Numbered from the stretch's first letter, positions 16,052 through 29,821 are shown. The stretch is DNA of 64,000 bases from Mycobacterium branderi (GCF_010728725.1 NZ_AP022606.1:1612001-1676000), one strand, 5' to 3'. A program made the numbers and translations. Notes: generated from the sequence alone by a model not told the origin.

Positions 16052-16833
16052 CAGCTGGTGTCGGGGAGCAGGAGCAGGAGATGGCAGAACCGTTCTTCCG
16101 CATGATGGAGATCGTCGTCCCGCCACTGGTCGCGGTGAACGGCACCAAGATCACCTACCAGGGCCTGCAGAACATTCCCGAACGTGGCGGCGCGCTGGTG
16201 GCGCTCAACCACACCAGCTATGTCGACTGGCTGCCGGCGTCGATGGCCGCGTACCAACGTCGACGCCGGCTGCGGTTCATGATCAAGGCCGAGATGCAGG
16301 ACGTGGCGGCGGTCAACTACGTCATCAAGCACGCCAAGCTCATCCCGGTGGACCGCAGCCACGGATCCGACGCCTACGCGGTGGCGGTGCGCGAGCTGAA
16401 GCGCGGCGAACTCGTCGGGCTCCACCCGGAGGCCACGATCAGCCGCAGCTTCGAATTGCGGCCGTTCAAGACCGGGGCGGCCCGCCTGGCGCTGGAGGCG
16501 CAGGTGCCGATCATTCCGATGATCGTCTGGGGCGCACAGCGGATCTGGCCCAAAGACCATCCGCGGCGCCTGTTTCGCAACAAGGTTCCGATCACCGTCG
16601 CCGTGGGCGCGCCGCTGGCAGCGCGAGGCAGCGTCGACGAGCTCAATGCGCGGCTGCGCGACACGATGAAGTCGATGCTGTATCGGGTGCAGGAGGAGTA
16701 CCCGCATCCCGAAGGCGCCTACTGGGTGCCGCGCCGGCTCGGCGGCAGCGCCCCGACGCCCGACGAGTCGAAGGCGCTCCGGATCGCCGAATTGATGGAG
16801 CGGGCCCGCAAGCAGGGCGTGAGCCGGCTGTGA
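16048..16833 (+). CDS. 1-acylglycerol-3-phosphate acyltransferase (PlsC-like), third of three
   Basis: Protein of 261 residues with NHTSYVDWLPASMAAY, RFMIKAEMQDV, LHPEATISRSFELRPFKTG and VPIIPMIVWGAQRIWPKDHP. GTG 16048 overlaps the previous stop (GTGA) and gives the 261-residue length of Rv3814c; an ATG at 16081 is an alternative. It has slightly diverged from the first two copies (a histidine replaces tyrosine before PEATI). The three genes form one operon, probably continuing into the HAD phosphatase gene ten bases on. Confidence 0.88.
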   Translation: MTAGVGEQEQEMAEPFFRMMEIVVPPLVAVNGTKITYQGLQNIPERGGALVALNHTSYVDWLPASMAAYQRRRRLRFMIKAEMQDVAAVNYVIKHAKLIPVDRSHGSDAYAVAVRELKRGELVGLHPEATISRSFELRPFKTGAARLALEAQVPIIPMIVWGAQRIWPKDHPRRLFRNKVPITVAVGAPLAARGSVDELNARLRDTMKSMLYRVQEEYPHPEGAYWVPRRLGGSAPTPDESKALRIAELMERARKQGVSRL

Positions 16834-16843
16834 CGCCGCCTTC

Positions 16844-17659
16844 ATGACCCTTCCCGCGCTCATCGCCTGCGACGTGGACGGCACGCTGATCGACGACCAT
16901 GAACGGATCAGCCCGCGCACCCGGCACGTCGTCCATGCCGCCGTCGACGCGGGGGCCACGTTCATCCTGGCCACCGGACGACCGCCGCGCTGGGTGCAAC
17001 CGGTGGTCGACGAGCTCGGATTCGCGCCGATGGCGGTGTGCGCCAACGGCGCCGTCATCTACGACGCGGCGGCCGACCGGGTGATCTCGGCGCACACCCT
17101 GGCCGTCGACACCCTCGCGCAGCTGGCCGAGATCGCGACGCGCGTCATTCCGGGCGCCGGGCTGGCCGTCGAGCGCATCGGCCGGCGCGCCCACGACACC
17201 GCGACGCCGCAATTCATCAGCTCACCAGGCTACGAGCACGCCTGGCTCAACCCGGACAACACCGAGGTGTCGATCGAAGATCTGCTCAGTGCGCCCGCGG
17301 TCAAGCTGCTGATCCGCAAGGCCGGGGCCAGCAGCGCCGACATGGCCGCCGAACTGTCCAAGCACATCGGCATCGAGGGTGACATCACCTACTCGACCAA
17401 CAACGGGCTGGTCGAGATCGTGCCGTTGGGCTTCAGCAAGGCCACCGGTATCGACGAGATCGCCCGGCCGCTGGGCATCACTGACGACGACGTGGTCGCG
17501 TTCGGTGACATGCCCAACGACGTGCCGATGCTGTTGCGGGCCGGCCACGGCGTGGCGATGGGCAATGCGCATCCCGAGGCGGTGGCCGCCGCCAACGAGG
17601 TCACCGCGCCCAACACCGACGACGGGGTAGCGCGGGTGCTGGAACGCTGGTGGCTGTAG
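16844..17659 (+). CDS. HAD superfamily Cof-type hydrolase
   Basis: Protein of 271 residues. HAD motif I is CDVDGTLIDD at the N-terminus, motif II ATGRPPRW, and motif IV GDMPNDVPML, followed by GHGVAMGNAHPEA. The sub-family (Cof/IIB cap) removes phosphate from sugar phosphates, flavin nucleotides or similar small molecules in the cytoplasm. ATG 16844. It follows the acyltransferases closely and is convergent with the amidase-like gene (gap of nine bases). PE_PGRS62, found here in M. tuberculosis, is absent. Confidence 0.9.
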   Translation: MTLPALIACDVDGTLIDDHERISPRTRHVVHAAVDAGATFILATGRPPRWVQPVVDELGFAPMAVCANGAVIYDAAADRVISAHTLAVDTLAQLAEIATRVIPGAGLAVERIGRRAHDTATPQFISSPGYEHAWLNPDNTEVSIEDLLSAPAVKLLIRKAGASSADMAAELSKHIGIEGDITYSTNNGLVEIVPLGFSKATGIDEIARPLGITDDDVVAFGDMPNDVPMLLRAGHGVAMGNAHPEAVAAANEVTAPNTDDGVARVLERWWL

Positions 17660-17668
17660 CCGCCCTCG

Positions 17669-19282
17669 CTACGCGGCCGGGTGGACGGGGGAGAACCGCT
17701 CGAGTTGCACCGGCGGCCCGTCGGGGGCGGGCGGCGGCAGTTCCTGCGCGACGCCGTCGATGACTCGGGTGACGTGGCCGGTTTCCCGGTCGAAGTTCAG
17801 CGTGCCGTGCTGGAAGTTCTGTGTGATCCATTGCGGCTGCTGGATTTCCCCGCTGGTCGGCAGTCCGAGGGCGCCGCGTTCATAGCCGAGAAAAGCCCAG
17901 GCTTCGTAGATCGCGCCGGTGACCGGTTGGGCGCCGGTCTCCGGTGACCAGTAGACGGCGCCCTTGTCGAAGGTGGCGTAACGCGCTGAGCCGGCCGCGG
18001 TGGCCTCCGGTGAGGTCGGCACGCCCAGGGGACTTTTCATCCCGCCCATCGCCTGCCAGCGCTCGTAGATCGCGCCGCCTTGCAGCGCCGCCGCCAAGTC
18101 TTGCGGCCCGGGCGGATCGTTGAATCGGGCTGCGATATCACGGATCTCGTCCATCCGTGCGTAGGCGACGTTGCCGGGGCACAGGGTGGCGCCGACGTCG
18201 CGGTGACTGAATATGTTCGGCAGCGTCGGTGTGGCGCCGGCCGGGAAGTGCGTGTTGGGACCGCCGGCCGAAGTCAGCGTCACGGTGCCGTGCGGGTCGA
18301 CGTGGTCGATACCCAGCCGCCAGCCGAGCAGCCGGCCGACGGTGCGCAGCTGGATCGGGGTCGGCGGCTCGTCGTCGAAGTTTCCGATCATCGCCACACC
18401 CCAGGTGTCGCGGTTGAACCCGCCGGTGTGCGAACCCTCGACGGCTCGGCTGATCCCGCCGGCCCGGCCCTCGAACACCTGGCCGTACTTGTCGACCAGC
18501 GCGTTGTAGGCGATGTCGCACCAGCCCAGGGTTTGGGTGTGGTAGGCGTAGATGGACCGCACGATCGCGGCCGAATCCTGCGGCTCGTAGTCGTTGCTCT
18601 CCGCAGTGTGGTGAACCACGGCAGCGCGAACAGCGTTGTCGTACAAGGTGTTTCCGCACCGTATCGACTCGTCGGCGCCCCACTGCGAGCGGCTGATGAT
18701 GTTGGGCGGTTGACCCGGCGCGAGCACCGCCGACGGCGGCGTCCACTGCGTGTCGGCCGGTGCCTCCGGCGGGGAGATCAGCACCGCCGAAATGTTCTGC
18801 GGCAACGGCTGTTCGACGGTCGCCGGCCGATAGCCGAGGGCAGCCGGCGCGATGTGAGGTGGCGCCGACGTCAGCGGTGCGCCGGCGGGCCGGGTGACGG
18901 CGATCTGCACGATCGTAGTTTTTCCGACGAATACCGGCTCGGTGCCGCGCGGAACAGTCGACGCTTCATCGGAGCCCTCGGACTCGAGTGCCTCGGCGTC
19001 TCGCCACGGGCTCCAGGAGCCGTCGGCGCGCTTGGCGCGCACCCGTGCCGACGTGCCGGTCAGATCCCCACCGGTCAGTGCGACCATGGAAAACGGTGTG
19101 GGCTGGCTGATCTCGCGGATGGTTTCACCGCCGCCCAGGCCGATCAACGGCTGCTGCGTCAGTTGGGTATCGCCCGCCGCGGTCGGCCGATCCCGATGCT
19201 CGGTGGCCGCCCAGGGCACGATGACGACGGTCGCCGCGAGGGCGGTGAACAACATTGCCGGCGGGCGACGGCTGCGCAACAC
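17669..19282 (-). CDS. Secreted peptidoglycan-recognition/amidase-like protein with LGFP repeats
   Basis: Protein of 537 residues with an N-terminal signal or anchor helix (MLFTALAATVVIVPWA). The middle domain (about 215-375) resembles N-acetylmuramoyl-L-alanine amidase/PGRP: ISRSQWGADESIRCG, AAVVHHTAESNDY, WCDIAYNALVDKYGQVFEGR, HTGGFNRDTWGVAMIGNF and SHRDVGATLCPG give the zinc ligands His, His and a later Cys. The C-terminus carries LGFP wall-binding repeats (GAIYERWQAMGGMKSPLGVPTS, GAIYEAWAFLGYERGALGLPTS). GTG start. It corresponds to Rv3811 and probably acts on or binds peptidoglycan in the wall. Confidence 0.88.
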   Translation of the reverse strand: MLRSRRPPAMLFTALAATVVIVPWAATEHRDRPTAAGDTQLTQQPLIGLGGGETIREISQPTPFSMVALTGGDLTGTSARVRAKRADGSWSPWRDAEALESEGSDEASTVPRGTEPVFVGKTTIVQIAVTRPAGAPLTSAPPHIAPAALGYRPATVEQPLPQNISAVLISPPEAPADTQWTPPSAVLAPGQPPNIISRSQWGADESIRCGNTLYDNAVRAAVVHHTAESNDYEPQDSAAIVRSIYAYHTQTLGWCDIAYNALVDKYGQVFEGRAGGISRAVEGSHTGGFNRDTWGVAMIGNFDDEPPTPIQLRTVGRLLGWRLGIDHVDPHGTVTLTSAGGPNTHFPAGATPTLPNIFSHRDVGATLCPGNVAYARMDEIRDIAARFNDPPGPQDLAAALQGGAIYERWQAMGGMKSPLGVPTSPEATAAGSARYATFDKGAVYWSPETGAQPVTGAIYEAWAFLGYERGALGLPTSGEIQQPQWITQNFQHGTLNFDRETGHVTRVIDGVAQELPPPAPDGPPVQLERFSPVHPAA

Positions 19283-19360
19283 AAGGCGATGTTACTTACG
19301 TGGTCTATGTTGCTTATGTTGCGACACGGTACTACTGGGGACAAAGTTAACCCAGCCGGT

Positions 19361-19418
19361 AACGGCACCGCAGAGTGTCGGCGCTGGATCAACCAGCTCC
19401 CACTTCTGCGGTGCCGTT
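19361..19418 (-). terminator. Strong hairpin downstream of erp
   Basis: AACGGCACCGCAGA at 19361-19374 and TCTGCGGTGCCGTT at 19405-19418 are perfect inverted repeats of 14 bases; with one bulge GTG/CAC extends the stem, and the loop holds a second small stem (GCTGG/CCAGC). It lies 24 bases past the erp stop in the minus direction and before the amidase-like gene, so it probably ends erp transcripts. Confidence 0.75.
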
Positions 19419-19441
19419 GGGTAGCAGGATCTACATACCGG

Positions 19442-20416
19442 TTAGGTGACAGGTGCCGGTGGCGCCGCCGCGGCGGCCGCCGGCGCAGCGGCACCCGCGG
19501 CGCCACCCTGGATCGCCTGGGTGATCGACGGCATCACCAGGCCCTTGAGCAGGTCGATCGCCTGGCTGGCGCCGAGCTGGTTGGCGGTGCTCATCAGGTC
19601 GTTGACGATCCCGCCGCTACCGCCCGACGTCGCCGGCGCGGCACCCAGCGACGGGTCACCCAGGATCGGGTAGGTGCCGCCGGCGCCCGGGTCCAACCCG
19701 ATCGGTGTGCTGATCGGCACCTCGCCCGGGCTGTAGCCCGGGGTCATCGCGCCGGGGTTGATCAGCGACGGGTCGATACCCGCCGGGCTGGTGACGCCCG
19801 GCGTGGTGCCGGCCGCCGGGTTGGTCAGGCCCGGTGTGGTGGTGCCGGCCGCCGGGTTGGTCAGGCTGGGGTCCGTCAGGCCCGGGTTGGTCAGGCTGGG
19901 GTCGGTCAGCCCCGGGGTCGTACCGGGGGTGGTCAGGCCGGGCGTCGCACCCGGCGTCGCACCCGGAGTGGTCAGGCCGGGCGTGGTCAGACCGGGCGTC
20001 GCACCCGGAGTGGTCAGGCCGGGCGTGGTGAGCCCCGGCGTGGCTCCCGGTGTCGTCAGGCCGGGCGTGGTGAGCCCCGGCGTGGCACCCGGCGTCGTCA
20101 GACCTGGCGTCGTCAACCCGGGCGAGGTCAACCCCGGACTGGTCAGCCCCGGCGTAGCCGCCGCCCCGCCGCCCGCCAGGCTCGGCACCGGCGGCATGTT
20201 GATCCCGAATTGCGACAACCCCTGGGTCAGGGCAGACATCAGCTCGTTGGGCAAGTCCGCCATCACCGCGGCCCGGACGAACTCGTGATGCTCGGGGGCC
20301 CGCGTGCTGTCGGCGGCCAACTGGCTGACAGTGAGATAGGCAAAAGGACTCGCGACCGCCAGAGCGGCGACTGCGCTCATGGCTGTCGAGAGCCTGCGTC
20401 GACGTCGGTTCGGCAC
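19442..20416 (-). CDS. erp: Exported repetitive protein Erp
   Basis: Protein of 324 residues. The N-terminus PNRRRRRLSTAMSAVAALAVASP is an export signal like that of Erp/PirG. A conserved segment follows (HHEFVRAAVMADLPNELMSAL, GLSQFGINMPPVPSLAG), then a PGLT(S/T)-type repeat domain at about 88-224, then the conserved LDPGAGGTYPILGDPSLG, LGASQAIDLLKGLVMPS and an alanine/proline-rich tail. Erp is a surface protein needed for virulence and wall integrity in pathogenic mycobacteria. The GTG at 20416 has GGAG nine bases upstream; the longer open frame lacks a plausible start. The repeat region differs from species to species. Confidence 0.92.
   Translation of the reverse strand: MPNRRRRRLSTAMSAVAALAVASPFAYLTVSQLAADSTRAPEHHEFVRAAVMADLPNELMSALTQGLSQFGINMPPVPSLAGGGAAATPGLTSPGLTSPGLTTPGLTTPGATPGLTTPGLTTPGATPGLTTPGLTTPGATPGLTTPGLTTPGATPGATPGLTTPGTTPGLTDPSLTNPGLTDPSLTNPAAGTTTPGLTNPAAGTTPGVTSPAGIDPSLINPGAMTPGYSPGEVPISTPIGLDPGAGGTYPILGDPSLGAAPATSGGSGGIVNDLMSTANQLGASQAIDLLKGLVMPSITQAIQGGAAGAAAPAAAAAAPPAPVT
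19745..20155 (-). repeat. Coding repeat region of erp (PGLT/PGAT pentapeptides)
   Basis: Residues 88-224 are built from short units PGLTS, PGLTT, PGAT, DPSLTN and NPAAGTT. At DNA level a 36-base composite unit (GVT-CAGGCC-GGGCGT type on the plus strand) recurs about four times between 19960 and 20110. Slippage is likely to vary copy number between strains. Confidence 0.85.
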
Positions 20417-20516
20417 GGAAGTCTCCTCAATCTGGGCTATATGGTCCTCGGTCGTCCTGCCTCTGCAGCACAGCAAGATGCCGACGTGATCGATGGTACT
20501 GGCGTGACTGCTGTGA

Positions 20517-23746
<3,230 letters not shown>

Positions 23747-23754
<8 letters not shown>

Positions 23755-24265
23755 AACTGCCGCGCCGCGTGGCGAACTGGCCGCGCTGGTCGCGATTCAA
23801 TCGGCCTTGGCCGACCGGCCCGGGATGTTGGCCGCGGCGCGGGGGTTGTCGTACTTCGGCGAGCACAGCATCGGGTGGTTGGCGGTCTCGGCGCTGGGCG
23901 CGCTGCTACAACCGCAACGCTGGCGGGCCTGGTTGCTGGTCGGGGCCGGGGCGTTCACCGCCCATGCGACGGCCGTGCTGATCAAGCGGCTGGCACGCCG
24001 CGAACGCCCGCGTCATCCCGCCGTCGCGGTGAACGTCGGTACTCCGAGCCGGTTGAGCTTCCCGTCGGCGCATGCCACCTCGACCACGGCGGCGGCCATC
24101 CTGCTGGCGCGGGCCACCGGGTCGCGGCTGCCGGCCCTGCTGGTACCGCCGATGGCGCTGTCGCGGATGTTGCTGGGCGTGCACTATCCCAGCGATGTGG
24201 CGGTCGGCGTGGCGGTGGGCGCGGCGGTCGCCGGCGTAGCGGTCCGGGTCGAAGGCAGGAGGTGA
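23747..24265 (+). CDS. PAP2-type membrane phosphatase, probable DPPR phosphatase
   Basis: Protein of 172 residues with the three PAP2 motifs: KRLARRERPRH, PSAHATSTTAAA and SRMLLGVHYPSDVAVG, plus several membrane helices. In this locus (Rv3807c in M. tuberculosis) the enzyme is proposed to dephosphorylate decaprenyl-phosphoribose 5-phosphate made by UbiA, before epimerisation by DprE1/DprE2. That role rests on position and family; it has not been settled. ATG start overlaps the glfT2 stop; the ubiA start follows two bases past its end. Confidence 0.88.
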
Positions 24266-24267
24266 CG

Positions 24268-25182
24268 GTGAGTGAAGACGTGGTGCCGGTGACAGGACCT
24301 CCGGCGAACCTGGTCGTCGGCATCGTCAAGGCGATTCGTCCCCGGCAATGGGTGAAAAACATCCTGGTGCTGGCCGCGCCATTGGCCGCGTGGGGCACCG
24401 ATGTCCGGTACGACTACGCCGACGTGCTGGGCAAGGAGGCCGTCGCGTTCGTGGTGTTCTGCCTGGCCGCGTCCTCGATCTATCTGATCAACGACGTCCG
24501 CGACGTCGAGGCCGACCGCGAGCACCCCACCAAGCGGTTCCGGCCGATCGCCGCCGGAGTGGTGCCCGAGTGGCTGGCCTACGTCATCGCCGCGGTGCTC
24601 GGGGTGGCGTCGTTGGTCATCTCCTGGTGGCTGACCCCGAATCTGGCGGTGGTGATCGCCGTCTACCTGGGCATGCAACTGGCGTACTGCTTCGGCCTGA
24701 AACACCAAGCGGTGATCGACATCTGCATCCTTTCGTCGGCGTATCTCATCCGGGCCATCGGCGGGGGTGCGGCCGCCGATATCTATCTGTCGCAATGGTT
24801 TTTGCTCGGAATCGCATTCGCTTCGCTGTTTATGGGGGCCGGAAAGCGCTACGCCGAACTGCAGGTGGCCGAGCGCACCGGCGCCAAGATCCGTAAATCG
24901 CTGGAGAGCTACACCAGCACCTATCTTCGGTTCGTCTGGACCATGTCGGCCACCGCTGTGGTGGTGTGTTACGGGCTTTGGGCGTTCGAACGCGACCGGT
25001 ATACGGGCACCTGGTTCGCAGTATCGATGATCCCGTTCACGATCGCGATCCTGCGCTACGCGGTCGACGTCGACGGCGGACTGGCGGGCGAGCCCGAAGA
25101 CATCGCGCTGCGTGACCGCGTGCTGCAGCTGTTGTTCGTGGCCTGGATCGGAACCATTGGTGCTGCGGTTATCCTCGGCTAG
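24268..25182 (+). CDS. ubiA: Decaprenyl-phosphate phosphoribosyltransferase (DPPR synthase)
   Basis: Protein of 304 residues of the UbiA prenyltransferase superfamily with about nine membrane helices. The aspartate-rich motif NDVRDVEADREHP and the basic KRFRPIAAG follow helix 2; the second polar loop lies near HQAVIDICILSSAY. It transfers phosphoribose from PRPP to decaprenyl phosphate, the first committed step of decaprenyl-phospho-arabinose. GTG 24268 has AGGAGG five bases upstream; a GTG at 24262 is possible but inside the ribosome-binding site. Member of the glf operon. Confidence 0.93.
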   Translation: MSEDVVPVTGPPANLVVGIVKAIRPRQWVKNILVLAAPLAAWGTDVRYDYADVLGKEAVAFVVFCLAASSIYLINDVRDVEADREHPTKRFRPIAAGVVPEWLAYVIAAVLGVASLVISWWLTPNLAVVIAVYLGMQLAYCFGLKHQAVIDICILSSAYLIRAIGGGAAADIYLSQWFLLGIAFASLFMGAGKRYAELQVAERTGAKIRKSLESYTSTYLRFVWTMSATAVVVCYGLWAFERDRYTGTWFAVSMIPFTIAILRYAVDVDGGLAGEPEDIALRDRVLQLLFVAWIGTIGAAVILG

Positions 25183-25255
25183 CCCGCCCGTCGTCTCGTC
25201 CCGCCGGCCGGCGCCCGTATCCATTGGGCGACCGGCGTTTCCGTACGAGATCACC

Positions 25256-27148
25256 GTGCGGGTCAGCCTGTGGGTCAGCGCCGCGGTGATTGCCGTCTTG
25301 TTCGGCTGGGGCGCCTGGCAGCGGCGCTGGATCGCCGACGACGGCCTGATCGTCTTGCGCACGGTGCGAAACCTGTTGGCCGGCAACGGACCAGTGTTCA
25401 ACGCGGGCGAGCGGGTAGAGGCCAACACCTCGGTGGTGTGGACCTATCTGGTCTATCTGGGCAGCTGGCTGGCCGGGCCGATGCGCCTGGAGTATGTGGC
25501 GCTGGTGCTGGCGCTGGTGCTCAGTCTGGCGGGCGTGGTGCTGCTGATGCTGGGCACCGGGCGGCTGTACGCACCGAGCCTGCTGGGACGACGCGCGATC
25601 ATGCTGCCCGCCGGCGCGCTCGTCTACATCGCGGTGCCGCCAGCGCGCGACTTCGCGACCTCCGGCCTGGAAAGCGGTTTGGTGCTGGCGTATCTCGGAC
25701 TGCTGTGGTGGACGATGGTCTGCTGGTCGCAGGCGTTGCGGTCGCGGCCGTCCGGCCGGGTATTCATCGGCGCGCTGGCGTTTGTCGCGGGATGCAGCGT
25801 GCTGGTCCGCCCCGAGCTGGCGCTGATCGGCGGGCTGGCGCTGATCATGATGCTGGTCGCCGCGCGGGGCTGGCGGCAACGGCTGCTGATCGTGGTGGCC
25901 GGTGGCCTGCTTCCGGTGGGTTACGAGATTTTCCGAATGGGCTACTACGGGTTGCTGTTTCCCGGGACGGCGCTGGCCAAGGACGCTGCCGGCGACAAGT
26001 GGCCGCAGGGCCTGCTGTACCTGTCGAATTTCAACCGGCCCTACGCGGTGTGGGTGCCGATCCTGTTGCTGCTGGGGCTGGGACTGGTGCTGATGGCCAC
26101 CCGTGCCAGGCCATGGTGGATACGGCACACGCCGCCGCCAGGCTATGGCCGGTGGGCCCGCACGGTCCAAAGTCCCGCAGCCGTGGTGGCTTTCATCATG
26201 GTCAGCGGCCTGCTGCAGGGGCTGTATTGGACCCGGCAGGGCGGCGACTTCATGCACGGCCGAGTTCTGCTGGTACCCCTGTTCTGTTTGCTGGCGCCGG
26301 TAGCCGTGGTGCCTGTGGTGTTTCCCGACGGCAACAGGTTCTCCCGGGAAACCGGTTATTGGTTGGCGGGCGCGGTTGCCGCGTTGTGGCTGGCGGTGGC
26401 GGGTTGGTCACTGTGGGCGGCGAATTCGCCCGGCATGGGCGACGACGCCACCCGGGTCACCTACTCGGGAATCGTCGACGAGCGCCGGTTCTACGCGCAG
26501 GCGACCGGACACGCTCATCCGCTGACCGCAGCCGACTATCTGGACTACCCGCGGATGCGCGCGGTGCTGGTGGCGCTCAACAACACCCCGGAGGGGGCGT
26601 TGTTGCTGCCGTCGGGCAACTACAACCAGTGGGACCTGGTGCCGGTGATTCCGCCGAAACAGCCGCCGGACCCGAGCAAGCCGCAAAAAGGCCCGCACGC
26701 AGTGTTTTTCACCAACCTCGGCATGCTGGGAATGAACGTCGGCCTGGACATCCGGGTGCTCGACCAAATCGGATTGGCCAATCCGCTGGCCGCGCACACG
26801 GCGCGTCTGCAGCACGGCCGGATCGGACATGACAAGAACCTGTTCCCGGACTGGGTGATCGCCGACGGACCGTGGGTGAAGTGGTATCCGGGCGTCCCGG
26901 GCTACCTCGACGACAAGTGGGTCGCGCAAGCCGTGGCGGCGTTGCAATGCCCGGCGACCCAGGCGGTGCTGAACTCGGTGCGCAGCCCGATGACACCGCA
27001 CCGGTTCGTCTCGAACCTGCTGCATTCCTATGAATTCACCAAGTACCGCATCGACCGGGTTCCGCTGTATGAGTTGATCCGGTGCGGCCTGGAGATCCCC
27101 GAATCCAGCGGCACGCCTTACACCGGGTTGCCCGCCTCGGGGCCGTAG
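25256..27148 (+). CDS. aftB: Terminal beta-(1,2)-arabinofuranosyltransferase AftB
   Basis: Protein of 630 residues, GT-C fold with about nine to ten membrane helices and an extracytoplasmic C-terminal domain. The acidic pair in RRWIADDGLIVLRTVRNLLAGNGPVFNAGERVEANTS at the first periplasmic loop is the expected catalytic site. It adds the terminal beta-(1,2)-linked arabinofuranose that carries mycolates, using decaprenyl-phospho-arabinose. The frame is open from 25112, inside ubiA, but GTG 25256 places RVSLWVSAAV at the start as in homologues. The gap to ubiA is 73 bases without hairpin, so the operon probably continues. Confidence 0.93.
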   Translation: MRVSLWVSAAVIAVLFGWGAWQRRWIADDGLIVLRTVRNLLAGNGPVFNAGERVEANTSVVWTYLVYLGSWLAGPMRLEYVALVLALVLSLAGVVLLMLGTGRLYAPSLLGRRAIMLPAGALVYIAVPPARDFATSGLESGLVLAYLGLLWWTMVCWSQALRSRPSGRVFIGALAFVAGCSVLVRPELALIGGLALIMMLVAARGWRQRLLIVVAGGLLPVGYEIFRMGYYGLLFPGTALAKDAAGDKWPQGLLYLSNFNRPYAVWVPILLLLGLGLVLMATRARPWWIRHTPPPGYGRWARTVQSPAAVVAFIMVSGLLQGLYWTRQGGDFMHGRVLLVPLFCLLAPVAVVPVVFPDGNRFSRETGYWLAGAVAALWLAVAGWSLWAANSPGMGDDATRVTYSGIVDERRFYAQATGHAHPLTAADYLDYPRMRAVLVALNNTPEGALLLPSGNYNQWDLVPVIPPKQPPDPSKPQKGPHAVFFTNLGMLGMNVGLDIRVLDQIGLANPLAAHTARLQHGRIGHDKNLFPDWVIADGPWVKWYPGVPGYLDDKWVAQAVAALQCPATQAVLNSVRSPMTPHRFVSNLLHSYEFTKYRIDRVPLYELIRCGLEIPESSGTPYTGLPASGP

Positions 27149-28689
<1,541 letters not shown>

Positions 28690-28708
28690 GCCCAAGCAGC
28701 AACGACAG

Positions 28709-28738
28709 ACGGCGGCGACCTCTACAGGTCGCCGCCGT
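28709..28738 (+). terminator. Perfect hairpin between fbpA and fbpD
   Basis: ACGGCGGCGACCT at 28709-28721 and AGGTCGCCGCCGT at 28726-28738 are perfect inverted repeats of 13 bases around the loop CTAC, 19 bases past the fbpA stop. The sequence after the stem is only moderately T-rich. This is a likely intrinsic terminator, so fbpD should have its own promoter in 28739-28834. Confidence 0.85.
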
Positions 28739-28834
28739 TAGTCGTTTCCACCCCTTCCGCCGGGCCCGGTGTGGTTCACTACCTTGCGGGACGGGGGTGC
28801 GGGGGATGGCGAATCGATACCGAGTGAGGTGGAC

Positions 28835-29716
28835 ATGAGGGCCGTGTCGTTGCTGCTACGGGTGCTGTGCGCTGCCGTGCTGGCAGCCGGGTTAGGTGGT
28901 GTCAGCCGACCCGCCCACGCGGCCGGCTACGAAACCCTGATGGTCCCGTCGGCGGCAATGGGCCGCGACATCCCGGTGGCCTTCCTGGCCGGCGGCCCGC
29001 ACGCGGTATACCTGCTCGACCCGTTCAACGCCGGCCCGGACGTCAGCAACTGGGTCACCGCGGGCAACGCGATGAACACGCTGGCGGGCAAGGGCATTTC
29101 GGTGGCCGCGCCCGCAGGCGGCGCGTTCAGCATGTACACCAACTGGGAGCAGGACGGCAGCAAGCAGTGGGAGACGTTTTTGTCCAGTGAGCTGCCCGAC
29201 TGGCTGGCCGCCAACAAGGGCTTGGCGCCCGGTGGTCACGCCGTCGTCGGCGCTTCGCAGGGCGGTTACGGGGCGATGGCGCTGGCCTGCTTCCACCCGG
29301 ACCGGTTCGGCTTCGCCGGTTCGCTGTCGGGATTCTTGTACCCGTCGAACACCACCGAGAACGGCGCCATCACCGCCGGCATGGCACAGTTCGGCGGCGT
29401 CGACACCCAAGGCATGTGGGGCGCAGCGCAATTGGGCCGGTGGAAGTGGCACGACCCGTACGTGCACGCCGGCATGCTGGCGGCCAACAACACCCGGGTT
29501 TGGGTGGTCAACCCCACCGGCGGCGCGAGCGACCCGGCGGCGATGATCGGCCAGGAGGCCGAGGCGACCGGAAGCGGCCACTTCTTCTACCAGCAGTACC
29601 GCAACGTCGGCGGCCACAACGGGCACTTCGAGTTCCCGGGCGGCGACAACGGCTGGGGGTCGTGGGGCTCGGAGCTCGGCGCGATGTCCGGCGACATCGT
29701 CGGCGCCATCCGCTAG
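28835..29716 (+). CDS. fbpD: MPT51-type antigen 85 homologue
   Basis: Protein of 293 residues with a signal peptide ending near SRPAHA. The mature part [21 protein letters not shown] follows the antigen 85 fold but is shorter. A serine is present in VGASQGGYGAMA (Ser141), while the C-terminal histidine region GHNGHFEFPGG differs from antigen 85. MPT51 proteins are described as lacking mycolyltransferase activity and binding fibronectin or carbohydrate. ATG 28835 is the start that yields a clean signal peptide; the frame extends upstream to 28769. Confidence 0.9.
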   Translation: MRAVSLLLRVLCAAVLAAGLGGVSRPAHAAGYETLMVPSAAMGRDIPVAFLAGGPHAVYLLDPFNAGPDVSNWVTAGNAMNTLAGKGISVAAPAGGAFSMYTNWEQDGSKQWETFLSSELPDWLAANKGLAPGGHAVVGASQGGYGAMALACFHPDRFGFAGSLSGFLYPSNTTENGAITAGMAQFGGVDTQGMWGAAQLGRWKWHDPYVHAGMLAANNTRVWVVNPTGGASDPAAMIGQEAEATGSGHFFYQQYRNVGGHNGHFEFPGGDNGWGSWGSELGAMSGDIVGAIR

Positions 29717-29821
29717 CGATCGCCCGCGGGGGACGGTGCCGGCAACCGGTACCGTAAAGCAGGGTGCGACGGGCGCTGCACGGCGTCGACCGTGCGACGA
29801 CAAACTCTGCTGGCAGGAGAC

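Noticed and set aside
19745-20155. CRISPR-like periodic repeats
   Set aside because: The repeats are tandem, in frame, without unique spacers, and encode the PGLT domain of Erp.
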